The notes beneath the pieces are model-generated. The model was not told where the DNA came from. It saw nothing but the letters and a program-made list of their open reading frames with translations, and ran no database searches. DNA of 64,000 nucleotides from Caballeronia sp. Lep1P3. GTDB taxonomy: Bacteria; Pseudomonadota; Gammaproteobacteria; Burkholderiales; Burkholderiaceae. Location of the stretch: the NCBI RefSeq assembly GCF_022879595.1, contig NZ_CP084267.1, positions 1-64,000 of the forward strand, read 5' to 3'. A program made the translations under genes and the position numbers. Below, one piece after another: positions 1 through 8,983 of this stretch (position 1 is its first letter; each line of letters opens with the position of its first letter).

Positions 1-2227
1 TGCGCCCGACATCAAGCCGTCCGCCCACGGATTCATCGGACGGCCGCAGACGCGCATCGACGGACCGCTGAAGGTCTGCGGCCGCGCGGCTTATACGTCC
101 GACGTCGATCTGCCCGGCATGCTCTACGCCGTGCCGGTCTGCAGCACCATCGCGAGCGGCCGGATCACGTCGCTCGAATTCGCCGCCGCCGAAGCGCTGC
201 CCGGCGTGAAGCTCGTCCTGCATCGCGGGAACATCGGGCGGCTGTATCGCATACCGGGCAATTCGTTCGAGAACGGTTATGCCGACGAACAGCGCCCGCC
301 GTTCGAAGACGACGTGATCCGCTATTACGGGCAATACGTCGCCTGCGTGATCGCGGACACGTTCGAAGCCGCGAGCGCGGCGGCCGCCGCGGTCAAGGTC
401 GGGTACGAGGTCGCGCCGCACGACGTAAGCGACACGCTGACGGCAGACGAACCGCCCGGCGTGCAGAGCGAGCGCGGCGATCCGGACGGCGCGTTCGCGA
501 GCGCGCCCGTGAAGATCGACGAGACGTATGTGACGCCCGTCGAGACGCACAATCCGATCGAGCTGCATTCGACCGTCGCGCAGTGGGACGGCAACGGCTA
601 CACGTTCTACGAGACGAGCCAGGCGGTGTCGAACCATCGCGGCACGCTCGTGCAGATGCTCGGCGTGCCGAAGGAAAAGGTGCGCGTGATTTCGCGCTTT
701 CTCGGCTCCGGCTTCGGCGGCAAGCTGTGGATGTGGCCGCATTCGCTGCTCGCCGCCGCCGCGACGCGGCTTACCGGCAGGCCGGTGAAGCTCGTGCTGA
801 GCCGCAGGATGATGTTTCAGAACGTGGGGCATCGTCCGGTCACGCAGCAGCGCGTGCGGCTCGGCGCGTCGGCGGACGGCAAGCTCGTCTCGCTGCAGCA
901 CGACTTCCTGAGCCACGCCGCGCTCGCCGACGATTACACCGAGGACTGCGGCGAAGCCACGCCGCAGATGTACAGCACGGCCAACCTGCGCGTGACGGGC
1001 GGCACGGTGAAGCGCAATGTCGGCTCGCCCACGTCGATGCGCGGTCCCGGCGCCGTGCCTGGCCTCTACGCGCTGGAATCCGCGATGGACGAGCTCGCCA
1101 TCGCGCTGAAGATGGACCCGGTCGAGCTGCGGCTGCGCAACGAACCGCGCATGGACGAGGCGAGCGGCTTGCCGTTCTCGTCGCGGCATCTGGTCGAATG
1201 CCTCAAAACCGGCGCGGAGCGATTCGGCTGGTCGGCGCGCACGCCGAATGTCGGCTCGATGAAGCGCGACGGCCTCACGCTGGGCTGGGGCGTCGGCGCG
1301 TGCAGCTGGCCGGGGCTGCGCTTTTCGGCGGAAGCGAGTGTCGATTTGCGCGCGGACGGCACGGCGCGCGTCGTGTGCGGGACGCAAGACATCGGCACGG
1401 GCACCTACACGATTCTGGCGCAACTCGTGGCCGAGCAGACGGGCATTGCGCTCGACAAGATCGAAGTCGGCCTCGGCGATACCGCGCTGCCGCTCGGCCC
1501 GATATCGGGCGGATCGGCGGCGACGGCTTCGGTGATACCGGCCGTCTTGGACGCGACGCGCGCCGCCATCCAGATGGTGTTGTCGCGCGCCGGCGCGGTC
1601 GACGCGTCGCCGTTCGCAGGCGCGAAGCCGGAGGAACTCGCGTTCAGCGAAGCGCGCGTGCATCGCAGGAACGAGGCGGCGGAAAGCGGCGTGCCGTTCG
1701 CGCGCATCCTGGAGGCGGCGCGCATGCATGCGGCATCGGGCAGTGCGAGCGCCAATGGCGGCTTCGACGATCCGCTCAAGAAGGAATGGTCGATTCACTC
1801 CTACGGCGCGCATTTCGCCGAGGTGACGTGGGAGCCGGAGACGGCGCGGTTGCGCGTGAGCCGTGTCGTCACCGTGATCGACGGCGGCAAGATCCTGAAT
1901 CCGCGCGCCGCGCGCAATCAGGTGGAAGGCGCGGTGGTGATGGGCGTCGGCATGGCGCTTTTCGAGCACACGGTCTACGACGAGCGCAGCGGCGCGCCGG
2001 TGAACAGCAATCTGGCGGACTACGTCGTCGCAACGAACGCGGATACGCCGAAGCTCGACGTCACGTTTCTCGATCATCCGGACACCGTGTTCAACGAACT
2101 CGGCGCGCAGGGAATTGCGGAGATCGGGCTTGCGGGCATTGCGGCGGCGATTACCGGAGCGGTTCATCACGCGTCGGGCGTGCGGGTGAGGAAGCTGCCG
2201 GTGATGATCGAGGATTTGATGGGGTGA
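1..2227 (+). CDS. Xanthine dehydrogenase/aldehyde oxidase family, molybdopterin-binding subunit (5' end outside window)
   Basis: The reading frame is open from base 2 to the stop, giving 741 visible residues. The window starts inside the N-terminal motif (IGRPQTRIDGPLKV), so only about 10-20 residues are missing. Family features seen in order are the a/b hammerhead region, the molybdopterin-contact segment GSGFGGKLW, the segment RGPGAVPGLYALE, the segment QDIGTGTYT, and a conserved Glu near the C-terminus (AEIGLAGIAAAITGAV) where the catalytic Glu of the family lies. These enzymes hydroxylate aldehydes or N-heterocycles with a Mo cofactor and usually need small FeS and FAD subunits, which would lie upstream outside the window. 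The substrate cannot be told from sequence. Confidence 0.9.
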   Translation, partial: APDIKPSAHGFIGRPQTRIDGPLKVCGRAAYTSDVDLPGMLYAVPVCSTIASGRITSLEFAAAEALPGVKLVLHRGNIGRLYRIPGNSFENGYADEQRPPFEDDVIRYYGQYVACVIADTFEAASAAAAAVKVGYEVAPHDVSDTLTADEPPGVQSERGDPDGAFASAPVKIDETYVTPVETHNPIELHSTVAQWDGNGYTFYETSQAVSNHRGTLVQMLGVPKEKVRVISRFLGSGFGGKLWMWPHSLLAAAATRLTGRPVKLVLSRRMMFQNVGHRPVTQQRVRLGASADGKLVSLQHDFLSHAALADDYTEDCGEATPQMYSTANLRVTGGTVKRNVGSPTSMRGPGAVPGLYALESAMDELAIALKMDPVELRLRNEPRMDEASGLPFSSRHLVECLKTGAERFGWSARTPNVGSMKRDGLTLGWGVGACSWPGLRFSAEASVDLRADGTARVVCGTQDIGTGTYTILAQLVAEQTGIALDKIEVGLGDTALPLGPISGGSAATASVIPAVLDATRAAIQMVLSRAGAVDASPFAGAKPEELAFSEARVHRRNEAAESGVPFARILEAARMHAASGSASANGGFDDPLKKEWSIHSYGAHFAEVTWEPETARLRVSRVVTVIDGGKILNPRAARNQVEGAVVMGVGMALFEHTVYDERSGAPVNSNLADYVVATNADTPKLDVTFLDHPDTVFNELGAQGIAEIGLAGIAAAITGAVHHASGVRVRKLPVMIEDLMG

Positions 2228-2280
2228 TAGTGCATCGCCGGGCAGCTTTCTGGCGGCGGGGGCTATGCTAGACTGCCCTC

Positions 2281-2319
2281 GCAACTCATCGCCCCTCATC
2301 GCCCCTCATCGCGCTCATC
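2281..2319. repeat. Four tandem copies of a ~10-bp unit upstream of mntA
   Basis: The unit gcNNctcatc occurs four times head to tail (the last copy is 9 bp), ending 6 bases before the mntA start codon. A 10-bp period puts each copy on the same face of the helix, which would suit an autoregulatory operator. A TATGCT sequence just upstream (about 2264) could be a -10 box. Confidence 0.6.
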
Positions 2320-2325
2320 GGAATC

Positions 2326-2616
2326 ATGAAACCCTCTGTCGCCCTTCAAGCTCACCGCGAGGAAATCCGACGAGTCGTCCAAGCGCATCGCGCGTCGAAT
2401 GCACGCGTGTTCGGATCGGTCGCGCGCGGAGAAGACACCGATGAGAGCGACCTCGACTTGCTGATCGACCCGACGCCGCGAACCACGATGTTGGATATCG
2501 GCGCAATTCGCCATGAGTTGCGCGCGTTGCTGGGCGTGCCCGTCGACGTATTGACGCCCGGCGCGCTGCCGGACCGGACGCGGGACGCCATTCTCTCCGG
2601 GGCGATTCCCGTATGA
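2326..2616 (+). CDS. mntA: MntA-type minimal nucleotidyltransferase antitoxin
   Basis: This is a 96-residue protein with the minimal nucleotidyltransferase signature: GSVARGE at residues 30-36 followed by S41-D42-L43-D44, the two-Asp metal site. MNT-domain proteins of this size pair with HepT (HEPN) toxins. In studied pairs the antitoxin adds AMP groups to a tyrosine of the toxin. The stop overlaps the start of the next gene (ATGA), the usual arrangement for this pair. The gene itself looks intact while its partner is broken. Four 10-bp repeats lie directly upstream and may be its operator. Confidence 0.85.
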   Translation: MKPSVALQAHREEIRRVVQAHRASNARVFGSVARGEDTDESDLDLLIDPTPRTTMLDIGAIRHELRALLGVPVDVLTPGALPDRTRDAILSGAIPV

Positions 2617-2981
2617 GCCGAGATGCGCAGGCCTTGCCCGAGTACGTAGACCATGTACTCGGCGCGATTCAGCGCGCGACGCGGTACACCGAAGCGATCG
2701 ACGAAGCGGCTTTCCTGAGCGAAGAGCTGATCTAGGACGCCGTCATTCGCAACCTCGAGATCATCGGCGAGGCCTGCAGAAACATCCGGCGCCACTTTCC
2801 CGAGTTCGCCGCCCGGCATCGCGACGTTCCTTTCGTGTCGGCTTACGAAATGCGCAATGCGCTCGCGCACGGTTACTTCAAGGTCGATTTGAGCGTCATC
2901 TGGGCGACGGTACGCGAGGACTTGCCGCTCATGCAGACTCAGTTCCTCTCGCTCGCCGCGGAACTAAAGCGGCTCGCCTAG
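2613..2981 (+). pseudogene. hepT: HepT-like HEPN toxin interrupted by an amber stop codon
   Basis: From the ATG at 2613 (overlapping the mntA stop) the frame runs 122 codons to a TAG at 2979, but codon 41 is TAG (2733-2735). The residues on both sides are in the same frame and read as one HepT/DUF86 protein: the segment DAVIRNLEIIGEA follows the stop, and the HEPN ribonuclease motif R81-NALA-H86-G-Y88 is intact. Family members generally have Gln just before DAVIRNLE, so a single C-to-T change (CAG to TAG) explains the stop. The toxin is therefore probably inactive unless the amber codon is read through. A sequencing error is the alternative. Confidence 0.85.
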
Positions 2982-3121
2982 CCGCTGCCGAAGGCCGCGC
3001 ACCGAAGCACGCCCCGTCCCCCAGGCACACGCCTTGCACGCCGTCAACATTCGATCGCACCCCCGATCCGCGCTAACATAGTCGAAGCCCCAATCCTATG
3101 TAGCAATCAGCCGGAGTGCCC

Positions 3122-5296
3122 ATGAACGACATGATTCAACAGCACGGCCTCAAGGTCGCATCGAGTCTCGCACAGTTCGTCCAGGAAGAAGCCATTCCCG
3201 GCACCGGAGTCGATCCGGCGGCCTTCTGGCAAGGTTTCGATGCCCTCGTACACGACCTCGCGCCGAAAAACCGCGCGCTGCTCGCCGAGCGCGACCGCTT
3301 GCAGGGCGAACTCGACAACTGGCACCGCAGTCATCCCGGCCCCGTGAAAGACTTGCGCGCGTATCGCAAGTTTCTCGAAGACATCGGCTATATCGTGCCC
3401 GCGCCTGCGCATGTCCAGGCAACCACGGCCAACGTGGATCGCGAGATCGCCGAGCAAGCCGGACCGCAGCTCGTCGTGCCGTTGTCCAACCTGCGCTATG
3501 CGCTCAACGCGGCCAACGCGCGCTGGGGCAGCCTCTACGATGCCCTCTACGGCACCGACGTTATCGACGACTCCGACGGCGCCGGGCGCACCGCCGAGTT
3601 CAATCCGAAGCGCGGCGCGAAGGTCATCGCGTATGCGCGCGCCTTCCTCGACGACAACGCGCCGCTCGCGCACGGCTCCCACGCGGACGCCACGAAATAC
3701 AGCGTCGAACAGGGCAAGCTCGTCGTCACGCTGAAGGACGGCAAGAGCAGCCTCGCCAACTCCGAACAGTTCGCGGGCTTTCAGGGCGATGCCAGCGCGC
3801 CGAGCGCCGTGCTTCTCAAGCACAACGACCTGCACGTCGAGATTCAAATCGACGCGAACGACTCCATCGGCAAGACGGATGCCGCGCACGTCAAAGACCT
3901 GCTGATCGAAGCGGCCGTGAGCACCATCATCGATTGCGAGGATTCGGTCGCCGCCGTCGATGCCGCCGACAAGACGCAGCTCTATCGCAACTGGCTCGGG
4001 CTCATGCAGGGCAAGCTGTCGGAACAGGTCACGAAGAACGGCAAGACGTTCACGCGCAGCCTGAACGCGGATCGCGAATACACCGCGCCGAACGGGTCCA
4101 CGCTCAAGCTGCATGGCCGCTCGCTGCTCTTCATCCGCAACGTCGGTCATTTGATGACCAACCCCGCCGTGCTCGATCGCGACGGCAACGAAGTGCCCGA
4201 AGGCATTCTCGACGCCGTGATGACCTCGCTCGGCGCCATGCACGATCTGAAGAACCGGATCAACTCGCGCACCGGCTCCATCTACATCGTCAAGCCGAAG
4301 ATGCACGGCCCGGCCGAAGTCGCGTTCTCCGACGAACTGTTCACGCGCGTCGAAGACCTGCTCGGCTTGCCGCGTCACACCATCAAGATGGGCATCATGG
4401 ACGAGGAGCGCCGCACGAGCGTGAACCTGAAGGCGTGCATCGCGGCGGCGGGCGCGCGCGTCGCGTTCATCAATACGGGCTTTCTGGACCGCACCGGCGA
4501 CGAGATGCATTCGTCGATGGAAGCCGGCCCGATGATGCGCAAGGGCGACATGAAGTCGTCCGCATGGATCAGCGCCTACGAGCGCAACAACGTGCTCGTC
4601 GGGCTGAACACCGGCCTGCGCGAACGCGCGCAAATCGGCAAGGGCATGTGGGCGATGCCCGACCTGATGCGCGCGATGCTCGAACAGAAGATCGCGCACC
4701 CGAAAGCCGGCGCGAATACCGCGTGGGTGCCGTCACCGACCGCCGCGACGCTGCACGCGCTGCATTACCATCAGGTCGATGTGCAGCGCGTCCAGCAGGA
4801 CATGGAAAACGTCGATTACGAGGGCGTGAAGAACCAGTTGCTGGACGGCCTGCTGACGATTCCGGTCGTCGAGAATCCGTCATGGTCGGACGACGATATC
4901 CGCAACGAGATCGAAAATAACGCGCAGGGCATTCTCGGCTACGTGGTGCGCTGGATCGATCAGGGCGTCGGCTGCTCGAAGGTGCCAGACATTCACGATG
5001 TCGGTTTGATGGAAGACCGCGCGACGCTGCGCATCTCGAGCCAGCACATCGCCAACTGGCTGCGGCATGGCATCGTCACCGAAGAGCAGGTGCGGCAGAC
5101 GCTCGAACGCATGGCGGCGGTCGTCGACAAGCAGAACGACGCCGATCCGTACTATCGCCCGATGGCGCCCGCGTTCGATAGCTCCTACGCGTTCAAGGCC
5201 GCCTGTGCGCTCGTGTTCGAAGGCCGCACGCAGCCGAACGGCTACACGGAACCGCTCTTGCACAAGTTCCGTCTCGCCGCGAAGGAAACGATGTAA
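3122..5296 (+). CDS. glcB: Malate synthase G
   Basis: This protein of 724 aa matches the usual 720-730 residues of malate synthase G. It condenses glyoxylate with acetyl-CoA to malate in the cytosol, the second step of the glyoxylate bypass and of glycolate use. Visible family motifs include [37 protein letters not shown] and, near the C-terminus, VGCSKVPDI followed by [14 protein letters not shown], which carry the conserved Cys and catalytic Asp region. I chose ATG 3122 over GTG 3116 because GGAG at 3113-3116 sits 5 bases before it. No glycolate oxidase or isocitrate lyase gene is adjacent. A strong hairpin follows the stop. Confidence 0.96.
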   Translation: MNDMIQQHGLKVASSLAQFVQEEAIPGTGVDPAAFWQGFDALVHDLAPKNRALLAERDRLQGELDNWHRSHPGPVKDLRAYRKFLEDIGYIVPAPAHVQATTANVDREIAEQAGPQLVVPLSNLRYALNAANARWGSLYDALYGTDVIDDSDGAGRTAEFNPKRGAKVIAYARAFLDDNAPLAHGSHADATKYSVEQGKLVVTLKDGKSSLANSEQFAGFQGDASAPSAVLLKHNDLHVEIQIDANDSIGKTDAAHVKDLLIEAAVSTIIDCEDSVAAVDAADKTQLYRNWLGLMQGKLSEQVTKNGKTFTRSLNADREYTAPNGSTLKLHGRSLLFIRNVGHLMTNPAVLDRDGNEVPEGILDAVMTSLGAMHDLKNRINSRTGSIYIVKPKMHGPAEVAFSDELFTRVEDLLGLPRHTIKMGIMDEERRTSVNLKACIAAAGARVAFINTGFLDRTGDEMHSSMEAGPMMRKGDMKSSAWISAYERNNVLVGLNTGLRERAQIGKGMWAMPDLMRAMLEQKIAHPKAGANTAWVPSPTAATLHALHYHQVDVQRVQQDMENVDYEGVKNQLLDGLLTIPVVENPSWSDDDIRNEIENNAQGILGYVVRWIDQGVGCSKVPDIHDVGLMEDRATLRISSQHIANWLRHGIVTEEQVRQTLERMAAVVDKQNDADPYYRPMAPAFDSSYAFKAACALVFEGRTQPNGYTEPLLHKFRLAAKETM

Positions 5297-5309
5297 CGAG
5301 GCGCGAAGC

Positions 5310-5342
5310 GCGAACGCGGCGGCGCAACGCCGCTGCGTTCGC
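5310..5342. terminator. Hairpin between convergent glcB and tautomerase genes
   Basis: A 14-bp stem (arms 5310-5323 and 5329-5342, one mismatch) with a 5-base loop lies between two convergent genes. It has no long T tract on either side, so it is a likely but not classical bidirectional terminator. Confidence 0.5.
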
Positions 5343-5362
5343 CTGTCAGCGCGTCATTGAAG

Positions 5363-5548
5363 CTATTGCTCCGACCACAGCTTGCCTGCGGTCGCCCAGT
5401 TCTCGCGCTTCACGTCGGTCAGAATGATGTCCACCGAGCCCGGCTCGCAGCCGAGCGTCTCGCATGTCGTGCGCGTAATCGCCTCGACGAACTTGCGCTT
5501 CTCCTCCGCCGTGCGGCCTTCGAAGAGCTGAATGTTGAAAGTCGGCAT
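5363..5548 (-). CDS. 4-oxalocrotonate tautomerase family protein
   Basis: This 61-residue protein has the size of the 4-oxalocrotonate tautomerase subunit (about 62 aa). It starts MPTFNIQLFEGRT; after removal of Met the N-terminal Pro would be the catalytic base of the family. The start at 5548 is preferred over longer in-frame starts because it exposes this Pro and has GGGAG upstream. It is the last gene of a minus-strand run, 25 bases after the class II aldolase gene. The family isomerises unsaturated 2-oxo acids or related enols; the actual substrate is unknown. Confidence 0.85.
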   Translation of the reverse strand: MPTFNIQLFEGRTAEEKRKFVEAITRTTCETLGCEPGSVDIILTDVKRENWATAGKLWSEQ

Positions 5549-5573
5549 GGCTTCGTTCTCCCTTTGATTGATG

Positions 5574-6350
5574 TCAGTCGCGATAAGACGGATCGACGCG
5601 GTCGAGCTTGCGCAAAAGCGCGGGCCATTCGAGCGCGCCTTCGATGGCGTCGTCGTCATGTAGCTGCGCCGCGGTACGCGCGACGACATCGGGCGTCGGC
5701 ACGATCATCTTCGCCACGCCCGCGAGCGCGCGCAGTTGAATATCGCATGCCTTGACGAGCATATCCATCAACACATAAGCCTCCGCGATGGTGCGCCCGA
5801 GCGTGAGCGGTCCGTGATTGCGCAGAAGCATCGCGCGATGCGTGCCAAGACTCGCGACCAGCCGCTCGCCTTCGGCAGGCGAGAACGCCAGCCCTTCGTA
5901 ATCGTGGTACGCGAGATGGCCGTGAAAGCGCATGGCGTGCTGAGACGCGGGCAGCAGGCCATGCGGCTGCGCGGACACGGCGATCGCCTCGCGCACATGC
6001 AGATGCATCACGCAGGCGGCATCCGCGCGCGCGGCGTGCACGGCCGCATGCAGCGCGAAGCCGGTCGCGTTCACCGGATAAACGCTGTCGCCGATCACAT
6101 TGCCATCGATATCTATCTTGACGAGATTGCTCGCGCTCACTTCGTCGAACGCGAGGCCGAACGGGTTGATCAGAAATCGCCCTGGCTCGCCCGGCACGCT
6201 CGCCGAAATGTGCGTGTAGACGACGTCGTCCCAGCCGTTCAGCGCGACGAGCCGGTACGCGGCGGCGAGATCGACGCGCGTCGCGGTTTCGGCGGCCGAG
6301 CGCGAAGCGCTTTCTTCGATACGGCGTTGAGGCGTGTGAACAAACGACAT
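5574..6350 (-). CDS. Class II aldolase/adducin family protein
   Basis: 258 residues with the class II aldolase fold: THISASVPG near the N-terminus, FDEVSASNLV (Glu70) and the metal ligands H116-L-H118 and H179 in RNHGPLTLG. Members are Zn-dependent aldolases, epimerases or decarboxylases for small sugar or keto acids; the reaction here is not determined. The start at 6350 puts the first 112 bases inside the end of the upstream urea transporter gene, an unusually long same-strand overlap. The RVDLAAAYRL segment typical of the family N-terminus lies just after this start, so the overlap seems real. It is probably co-transcribed with the tautomerase downstream. Confidence 0.88.
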   Translation of the reverse strand: MSFVHTPQRRIEESASRSAAETATRVDLAAAYRLVALNGWDDVVYTHISASVPGEPGRFLINPFGLAFDEVSASNLVKIDIDGNVIGDSVYPVNATGFALHAAVHAARADAACVMHLHVREAIAVSAQPHGLLPASQHAMRFHGHLAYHDYEGLAFSPAEGERLVASLGTHRAMLLRNHGPLTLGRTIAEAYVLMDMLVKACDIQLRALAGVAKMIVPTPDVVARTAAQLHDDDAIEGALEWPALLRKLDRVDPSYRD

Positions 6351-7258
6351 ACGAGTCTCCTGTTGAGCGCGGCTGCATGCAACGATGATTGCGCTTCGGC
6401 GCGCCGGGCGAGCAGCACGGCCGCCCACGACGCCAGCACGAACGGCGCGGTCAACGCCGCGATGCCGGCGCAATCCGCGATGCGCTCGATCAGCACGGCC
6501 GCCGCAATTGCGATGAGCGCGTAGCGTGCGCCGAGCGGCGCGGTCGCGAGCGCGGCGAGGGCCGCATTGAAGCCGCACGCGCCGGAAAGCAGCACGGCAT
6601 CGCTTGCGCCGCCCAGCCCGTGCAACGCCGCGCCGAGCGCGCTGCCCGCGAGCGCCCAGCCCGCGCGTGCCGGACGCGCGACGAAAAGCCCCGCCGCGAT
6701 CAACGCGCCCGCGAGCGCACCGGATGCGAAAACGATCGGCGCGAGTCCGGCGAACGCGGCTTTCACCGGCCCGGCGAAGCTCGCCGCGACCGGCCCGAGC
6801 GCGCCCACTTCGCCGCGGTCGGCGAGAAGCGGCATCCAGCACCAGCTGACGATGATCGCCGGGCTCGAGAAGATCGGCAAGCCAAGCCGCGAGAACTTGC
6901 GCGCGAGCACGCCGCCAAGAAGCGTCGCGCCAATCGCGGCCAGAATGCCGACCGCCGCCGCCTCTGACGTATCGCGGATGAACGTGAACGCCGCGAGCGC
7001 GGCGAGCGCGCCGTTGAAGGCGTAGAGATCGTCGCGCATGAGGGCCGATTCCGCGTGCTCGGTGATGAACGCGACGACGCTGCCCGCGACTGCGCCGATG
7101 ACGAGTGCCCACGCGAGACGCGGACTCGCGCAAAGCACGCCGGCGGCCAGCAGCGCGCCGGTTGCGGCATTACGCTGCAGGACGATTTGCCCGATGCTGC
7201 GGGCGAAGCGGAGGATCGGCTCGCCGAAGGCGGCGCCGGAAGGCAAGGCGGTGGACAT
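6239..7258 (-). CDS. Urea transporter (UT/SLC14 family)
   Basis: 339 residues, almost wholly hydrophobic, with the two-fold repeat of urea channels. The N-terminal half has SIGQIVLQRNAATG and DDLYAFNGALAALA (family pattern LyGFNg) and the C-terminal half repeats it with SGACGFNAALAALA. GLPIFSSPAIIVSW and TAPFVLASWAAVLL match the paired 'lPaltaPFv.atW' segments. It would let urea cross the inner membrane. About 35 C-terminal residues, rich in Arg and Lys, overlap the aldolase gene and may be a non-conserved tail. No urease genes are in the window. Confidence 0.85.
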   Translation of the reverse strand: MSTALPSGAAFGEPILRFARSIGQIVLQRNAATGALLAAGVLCASPRLAWALVIGAVAGSVVAFITEHAESALMRDDLYAFNGALAALAAFTFIRDTSEAAAVGILAAIGATLLGGVLARKFSRLGLPIFSSPAIIVSWCWMPLLADRGEVGALGPVAASFAGPVKAAFAGLAPIVFASGALAGALIAAGLFVARPARAGWALAGSALGAALHGLGGASDAVLLSGACGFNAALAALATAPLGARYALIAIAAAVLIERIADCAGIAALTAPFVLASWAAVLLARRAEAQSSLHAAALNRRLVCRLFTRLNAVSKKALRARPPKPRRASISPPRTGSSR

Positions 7259-7413
7259 GCGCGGGCGGCAGTGCGGCGGTGGCAAGGGAAGCCGCCAGCA
7301 TAGGACAAGCCGCCGGCGTCGTGCGACGCCGCGCGCAATAGCGGGTATGCGGAAAACCGAAAGGGAGAAGCCCGCGCGCCACGAGAGGGGCGGCGGGCGG
7401 CAGGCAGAACCGC

Positions 7414-7617
7414 TTAGTTGAACGCCATCGGGTACATCGTCGAACCGTCGACGGTTGCGTTGACGTAGTTCAGGTCCGAACTCTTCTTCACGATTTCCGT
7501 GACGTTTTCGCGGAAGTTCGGGTGTTCTTCCCAGGTGATGTAGCTCGCATCGACCACGGCGGACAACGTGAGCAAGGTAAAAGCGATCTTTTCGAGAATG
7601 ATGTGACGGTGGCGCAT
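7414..7617 (-). CDS. Small membrane-anchored or exported protein, unknown function
   Basis: 67 residues starting MRHRHIILEKIAFTLLTLSAV: a positive N-terminus followed by one hydrophobic segment (about 8-25), then a polar domain. It is either a signal-anchored or secreted small protein. I do not recognise the family. ATG 7617 is preferred over the upstream in-frame start at 7704 because it places the hydrophobic segment at the N-terminus. An inverted repeat (7658-7674) lies about 40 bases upstream. Confidence 0.55.
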   Translation of the reverse strand: MRHRHIILEKIAFTLLTLSAVVDASYITWEEHPNFRENVTEIVKKSSDLNYVNATVDGSTMYPMAFN

Positions 7618-7657
7618 GACTGTGATTCCTGAAGTTGCGACGCATTGTAACAGAAGC

Positions 7658-7674
7658 CTAGGGTTTTCCCCTAG
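7658..7674. promoter_or_regulatory. Inverted repeat CTAGGG-N5-CCCTAG upstream of the small exported protein
   Basis: Perfect 6-bp arms (7658-7663, 7669-7674) with a T-rich centre, about 40 bases upstream of the ATG at 7617. The position suits a transcription-factor site; the factor is unknown. Confidence 0.4.
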
Positions 7675-7733
7675 TCGATTGTTGCAATGCCGCAAATCAG
7701 TCATGCGCGGACGCGCAGCCGCGCCCGGACGCC

Positions 7734-8873
7734 TTACAGCGACGCTTCGAGAATTGCCTCGTAATCGGCCGCCGACGCCTCGCGCGGATTCGTCTTATGA
7801 CTGTGATCCTTCAGCGCCCCCGCGATGATGCGCGGGAAAAGATCGCGCGTGACGCCGAGTTCAGCGAGGCCACGCGGCAGGCCGAGCTTCGCGGTCATCG
7901 CGCGGATCGCTTCGCCGACGTCCTCGCCGGAAGACAGACCCATTGCCTGCGCGATGCGTTCGAGCTTGCTCTCTTCCTTCATCGAGGGCGCGCTGCTGTT
8001 GAACGCGATCACCGCCGGCAGAAAGATGGCATTGAGCGTGCCGTGATGCAGCTTCGGATTGATGCCGCCCAGCGAATGGCTCAGGCTGTGCACGCAGCCG
8101 AGTCCCTTCTGGAACGCAAGCGCGCCCTGCATCGACGCGCTCATCATGTTCCAGCGCGCGGCGCGGTCGGAACCATCGCGCGTCGCGCGCTCGATATGAC
8201 GCCACGCGCGCCAGAGCCCGTCTAGCGCGATGCCGTCGGCGGGCGCATTGAACGCGGGCGCCATGAAGGTTTCGAGACAATGCGCGATGGCGTCCATGCC
8301 GGTCGCGGCGGTCAGCATCGGCGGGAGGCGCAGCGTGAGTTCGGGATCGCAGATCGCGACTTTCGGCACGACGAACGGCGAGATGACGCCGACCTTGCGG
8401 CCGTCATCGAGGATGAGAATCGCGCCGCGCCCCACTTCGCTGCCGGTGCCGGCGGTGGTCGGCACCGCGATCACGGGCGCGGTCGCCGACGTGATGCGCG
8501 CAAGGCCGCCTTCGATGACCGCAAAGCTCTGTAGCGGTCCTTCGTGCGTCGCGCACACCGCGACGCCCTTCGCCAGATCCATCGACGATCCGCCGCCCAC
8601 GGCGACCACGCCGTCGCACGCGTTTTCCTTGAACATGGCGACGGCTTCGCGCACGGCAGCCTCGTTCGGATTCGGCGGCGTGCCGTCGAAGACCGGAATC
8701 GGCGATGAAGAAGCGAACGCGTCGAGCACGGTGTCGAGCAGGCCCGCCGCGCGGATGCCCGCATCGGTGACGACCAGCGGACGGCGAATGCCGATGCGTT
8801 CGCATTCGCCGGCCAGAAGGCGCACCGCGCCGAAGTCGAATTGAATCTGCGTGATGTAATTGATGAGCGGCAT
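7734..8873 (-). CDS. Iron-containing (group III) alcohol dehydrogenase
   Basis: 379 residues, the normal length for Fe-ADH proteins. The NAD-binding segment GGGSSMDLAKG and the segment TTAGTGSEVGRGAIL are present. Metal ligands can be placed in GMDAIAHCLE (Asp and His), VHSLSHSLGG (His) and LHHGTLNAIF (His). It oxidises or reduces an alcohol/aldehyde pair with NAD(P); the family also includes maleylacetate reductases, so the substrate is open. Start 8873 gives the standard N-terminus (INYITQIQFDFGAV). It is divergent from a LysR regulator 110 bases away, which probably controls it. Confidence 0.9.
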   Translation of the reverse strand: MPLINYITQIQFDFGAVRLLAGECERIGIRRPLVVTDAGIRAAGLLDTVLDAFASSSPIPVFDGTPPNPNEAAVREAVAMFKENACDGVVAVGGGSSMDLAKGVAVCATHEGPLQSFAVIEGGLARITSATAPVIAVPTTAGTGSEVGRGAILILDDGRKVGVISPFVVPKVAICDPELTLRLPPMLTAATGMDAIAHCLETFMAPAFNAPADGIALDGLWRAWRHIERATRDGSDRAARWNMMSASMQGALAFQKGLGCVHSLSHSLGGINPKLHHGTLNAIFLPAVIAFNSSAPSMKEESKLERIAQAMGLSSGEDVGEAIRAMTAKLGLPRGLAELGVTRDLFPRIIAGALKDHSHKTNPREASAADYEAILEASL

Positions 8874-8885
8874 GTCGGGATGAGC

Positions 8886-8966
8886 AAAGGTTATAGCGCG
8901 TCGGTCGAGTATACGGAGCAATCCCCGTCCGCGATACTGACGGCATGTGATAGGGGTATAACTTTT
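8886..8966. promoter_or_regulatory. Divergent promoter region with mirrored AAAGGTTATA boxes
   Basis: AAAGGTTATA at 8886-8895 and TATAACTTTT at 8957-8966 form an inverted repeat (9 of 10 match), each about 12-18 bases from one of the two divergent start codons. They may be two mirrored -10 boxes (TATAAC on each strand), two half-sites for the LysR protein, or both. Confidence 0.45.
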
Positions 8967-8983
8967 CCTCAAGTCAGAAACAC

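Noticed and set aside
3107..4699. Long open frame antisense to malate synthase G
   Set aside because: Composition is Arg/Ala/His-rich with no family match; it is the usual GC-rich mirror of a highly biased real gene.
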